Assembly: GCF_900112665.1 (NCBI RefSeq)
Contig: NZ_FOMN01000010.1
Coordinates: 1 to 53,676 of the forward strand
Origin: Lactobacillus bombicola
Lineage (GTDB): Bacteria > Bacillota > Bacilli > Lactobacillales > Lactobacillaceae
Length of the DNA stretch: 53,676 nt
Direction of reading: 5' to 3'
Under the pieces are notes generated by a model that did not search any database, was not told where the DNA came from, and saw only the letters and a list, made by a program, of their open reading frames with translations. This document shows, piece by piece, positions 52,601-53,676 of this stretch. A program made the position numbers and the translations under genes. Position 1 is the first letter of the stretch, and each line of letters begins with the position of its first letter.

Positions 52601-52753
52601 CTATTTTTCGAAAATTGCTACTAAAAACAGTATGGGGAAAGCTAATAAAATGAAAAAGCAAATAACTTCTATACCAAATACGAAGCTTATCACCATCTCT
52701 ACACTACTCAACACAATTTTTACGGTTTCGCGTTTCGGTCTTATTTTAGTCAT
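52601..52753 (-). CDS. 50-residue single-helix membrane peptide
   Basis: This 51-codon frame has a charged N-terminus (MTKIRPKRETVKIVL) and a long hydrophobic stretch (EVICFFILLAFPILFLVAIF) near the end. The family is unknown and there is no strong ribosome site before the ATG. Size and topology resemble small holin-like toxins, but this is only a shape match. It converges with the immunity-like gene at a shared terminator. Confidence 0.4.
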   Translation of the reverse strand: MTKIRPKRETVKIVLSSVEMVISFVFGIEVICFFILLAFPILFLVAIFEK

Positions 52754-52794
52754 AATCTGTAGCTATAATTAATCACACTCTTTTGAATTAATAG

Positions 52795-52827
52795 AAAAAA
52801 GCATTGAACTTATGATTCAAGGCTTTT
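52795..52827 (-). terminator. Terminator of the second toxin-like frame
   Basis: AAAAAAGCATTGAA (52795-52808) pairs with TTCAAGGCTTTT (52816-52827) with one interruption; the minus end is T6. The distance to the peptide stop is similar to copy 1. Confidence 0.7.
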
Positions 52828-52835
52828 CGTGCATC

Positions 52836-52922
52836 TTACTTAAACAATTTTAATAACTTATCCAAAATATCACTTAACATATTCAGGACGTGTTCTGTCT
52901 TGTTTAAAATTAGATACAACAT
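52836..52922 (-). CDS. 28-residue toxin-like peptide, degenerate second copy
   Basis: The frame encodes MLYLILNKTEHVLNMLSDIL and ends DKLLKLFK, like the end of the 51-residue peptide (LDKLKDLLKEILKIFK). It has no ribosome site and no direct repeat antisense to its start, so it is probably a decayed toxin gene. Its downstream hairpin and the opposite-strand hairpin module match copy 1 in layout. Confidence 0.5.
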   Translation of the reverse strand: MLYLILNKTEHVLNMLSDILDKLLKLFK

Positions 52923-52966
52923 GATGAAGATTACAAGTTACGGCTTGTACGAAAAACAGAGTGTGT

Positions 52967-53113
52967 GCAAGTTAGCTACTTGCAAGACGTCTGGGGCGAT
53001 CCAAAAGGATCGCTTTTTTGTTTCTTTTTTAAAAGAAAATTGGGTCCCAAAGGACACGACCAGACTATAAAAAATAAGCATTAGTCCCGCCGACTCTTGT
53101 TTATTTTTTTCGT
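52967..53113 (+). repeat. Repeated hairpin module, copy 2
   Basis: It aligns with 50806-50959: GTGCAAG, terminator GCGATCC (52996-53002) / GGATCGC (53007-53013) plus T6, GTTTCTTTTTTAAAAGAAAAT, and the identical loop segment TTAGTCCCGCCGACTCTTG. The middle CGTGGCC hairpin is altered to GGGTCCC...GGACACG and its stem is weaker. The last stem is also shortened. Confidence 0.85.
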
Positions 53114-53179
53114 CATGAAATTTTAGACATTACGCAGTTTTGCCAAAATTGAATTAAGCAGAAATTGCGCCAGCTTTTT

Positions 53180-53575
53180 CTGCTTCGCCCCCTGTGGCGC
53201 ATTTAAGAGACGCACAGCGGGAAGTAACCGTAAGCCACCCCCTCCTTCTCTTGCCCTAACTGAACTAGCGCATAAATACGGCATTGAACGTGAACCAGGG
53301 CTTAACCAATCAATTAAAAAAAGCCCACAAAGACCAGCAGGTTATGCGTGACGTTGACCAAATTCAAACCTTAACTCTGCAACAAAAAAATAAAAGAGTT
53401 GCATTAGCAGTTGAATTAAGTGATCAAAAAATCGTTAGCCAAGAATTAGACCACCAAATCTAGCACATGCTCAAAAATACTTAATCTAAAGTTGTAGAGC
53501 ATATTAGGCACATTTTTACCAACAAAAACCCGATTCAAGTCACCTTGAACACCACTAAGTTCATCAATACGTTTT
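53180..53575 (+). pseudogene. Decayed coding region of unknown origin
   Basis: A frame near 53340-53575 reads VMRDVDQIQTLTLQQKNKRV, ALAVELSDQKIVSQELDHQI, then stops at TAG and TAA, and continues SKVVEHIRHIFTNKNPIQVTLNTTKFINTF, which looks like one former protein. The first part (53180-53260) is more GC-rich than the surroundings, suggesting foreign origin. No family was identified with confidence. Confidence 0.55.
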
Positions 53576-53586
53576 GACCATTGTCG

Positions 53587-53676
53587 GGATCACCCCCACA
53601 CACGTGGGGAACACTCTATGATTTATATTACCAAGCAGGAATGCCAAGGATCACCCCCACATACGTGGGGAACACA
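53587..53676 (-). CRISPR. Start of a type I-E-like CRISPR array, trailer end
   Basis: Two 28-29-nt repeats (53587-53614 and 53648-53675; GGATCACCCCCACATACGTG, then GGGAACAC) have a period of 61 bp, with one spacer of about 32 nt between. Repeat 1 has C for T at one position. The repeat has the palindromic stem and length of type I-E repeats. In the usual direction these end in GTGATCC, so the array is read on the minus strand, the leader and cas genes lie past the right edge, and the changed repeat is the old, terminal one. No cas gene is in the window. Confidence 0.88.

Noticed and set aside
52473-52661. 62-codon minus-strand frame across the bacteriocin-cluster terminator
   Set aside because: It overlaps the immunity-like gene and the terminator hairpin; a shadow, unlike the adjacent 52601-52753 frame.

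Overview
The window looks like low-GC Lactobacillus (sensu stricto) chromosome. It carries an SLAP-domain surface protein, DUF915 and DUF1002 proteins, aminopeptidase PepN, an RNase H1 with a viroplasmin domain, an asnA gene under a T-box, a lysine riboswitch, a degenerate IS3-family element, and at the right edge type I-E-like CRISPR repeats in the form known from lactobacilli. No rRNA or tRNA gene was seen.

Layout. 1-5.5 kb: L-ascorbate PTS/utilisation operon on the minus strand (ulaG-C-A-B-D-E) with a divergent DeoR-type regulator; the intergenic region has a clean promoter, a perfect cre match over its -35 box, and three TTTTATGATA boxes. 5.5-9 kb: accessory stretch with a small membrane protein, a relic of a thioredoxin-like gene, an SLAP protein and a dead IS3-family copy. 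9-16 kb: efp, an ornithine cyclodeaminase-like gene, coaA, a GNAT, a frameshifted helD, a small secreted zinc protease and a histidine phosphatase. 16-21 kb: livJHMGF branched-chain amino-acid ABC transporter operon, preceded by a leader peptide and mutually exclusive hairpins that together look like ribosome-mediated attenuation. 21-22.3 kb: decayed ABC exporter and a solitary IS end. 22.3-43.4 kb: mostly housekeeping and envelope genes (ECF S component, YkuD transpeptidase, pepN, YibE/F pair, ddl, prs, rnhA, cls). 43.4-50.1 kb: T-box/asnA, sirtuin, terC, 3-methyladenine glycosylase, and a lysine-riboswitch-controlled ABC transporter.

50.1-53.7 kb is the accessory region of most interest. 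It contains a candidate type I toxin-antitoxin locus: a 51-residue amphipathic peptide on the minus strand, and a divergent small RNA on the plus strand. The RNA's predicted 5' end repeats, and so is antisense to, the toxin start region. About 2.1 kb away is a second, degenerate copy with a 28-residue peptide and the same hairpin module. Between them lies a bacteriocin-like locus (CPYC thioredoxin-like protein, a precursor interrupted by a stop codon, and a small membrane protein). The window ends in the first two repeats of a CRISPR array whose leader should lie beyond the right edge.

All calls come from reading the sequence. No database search, folding program or expression data were available.
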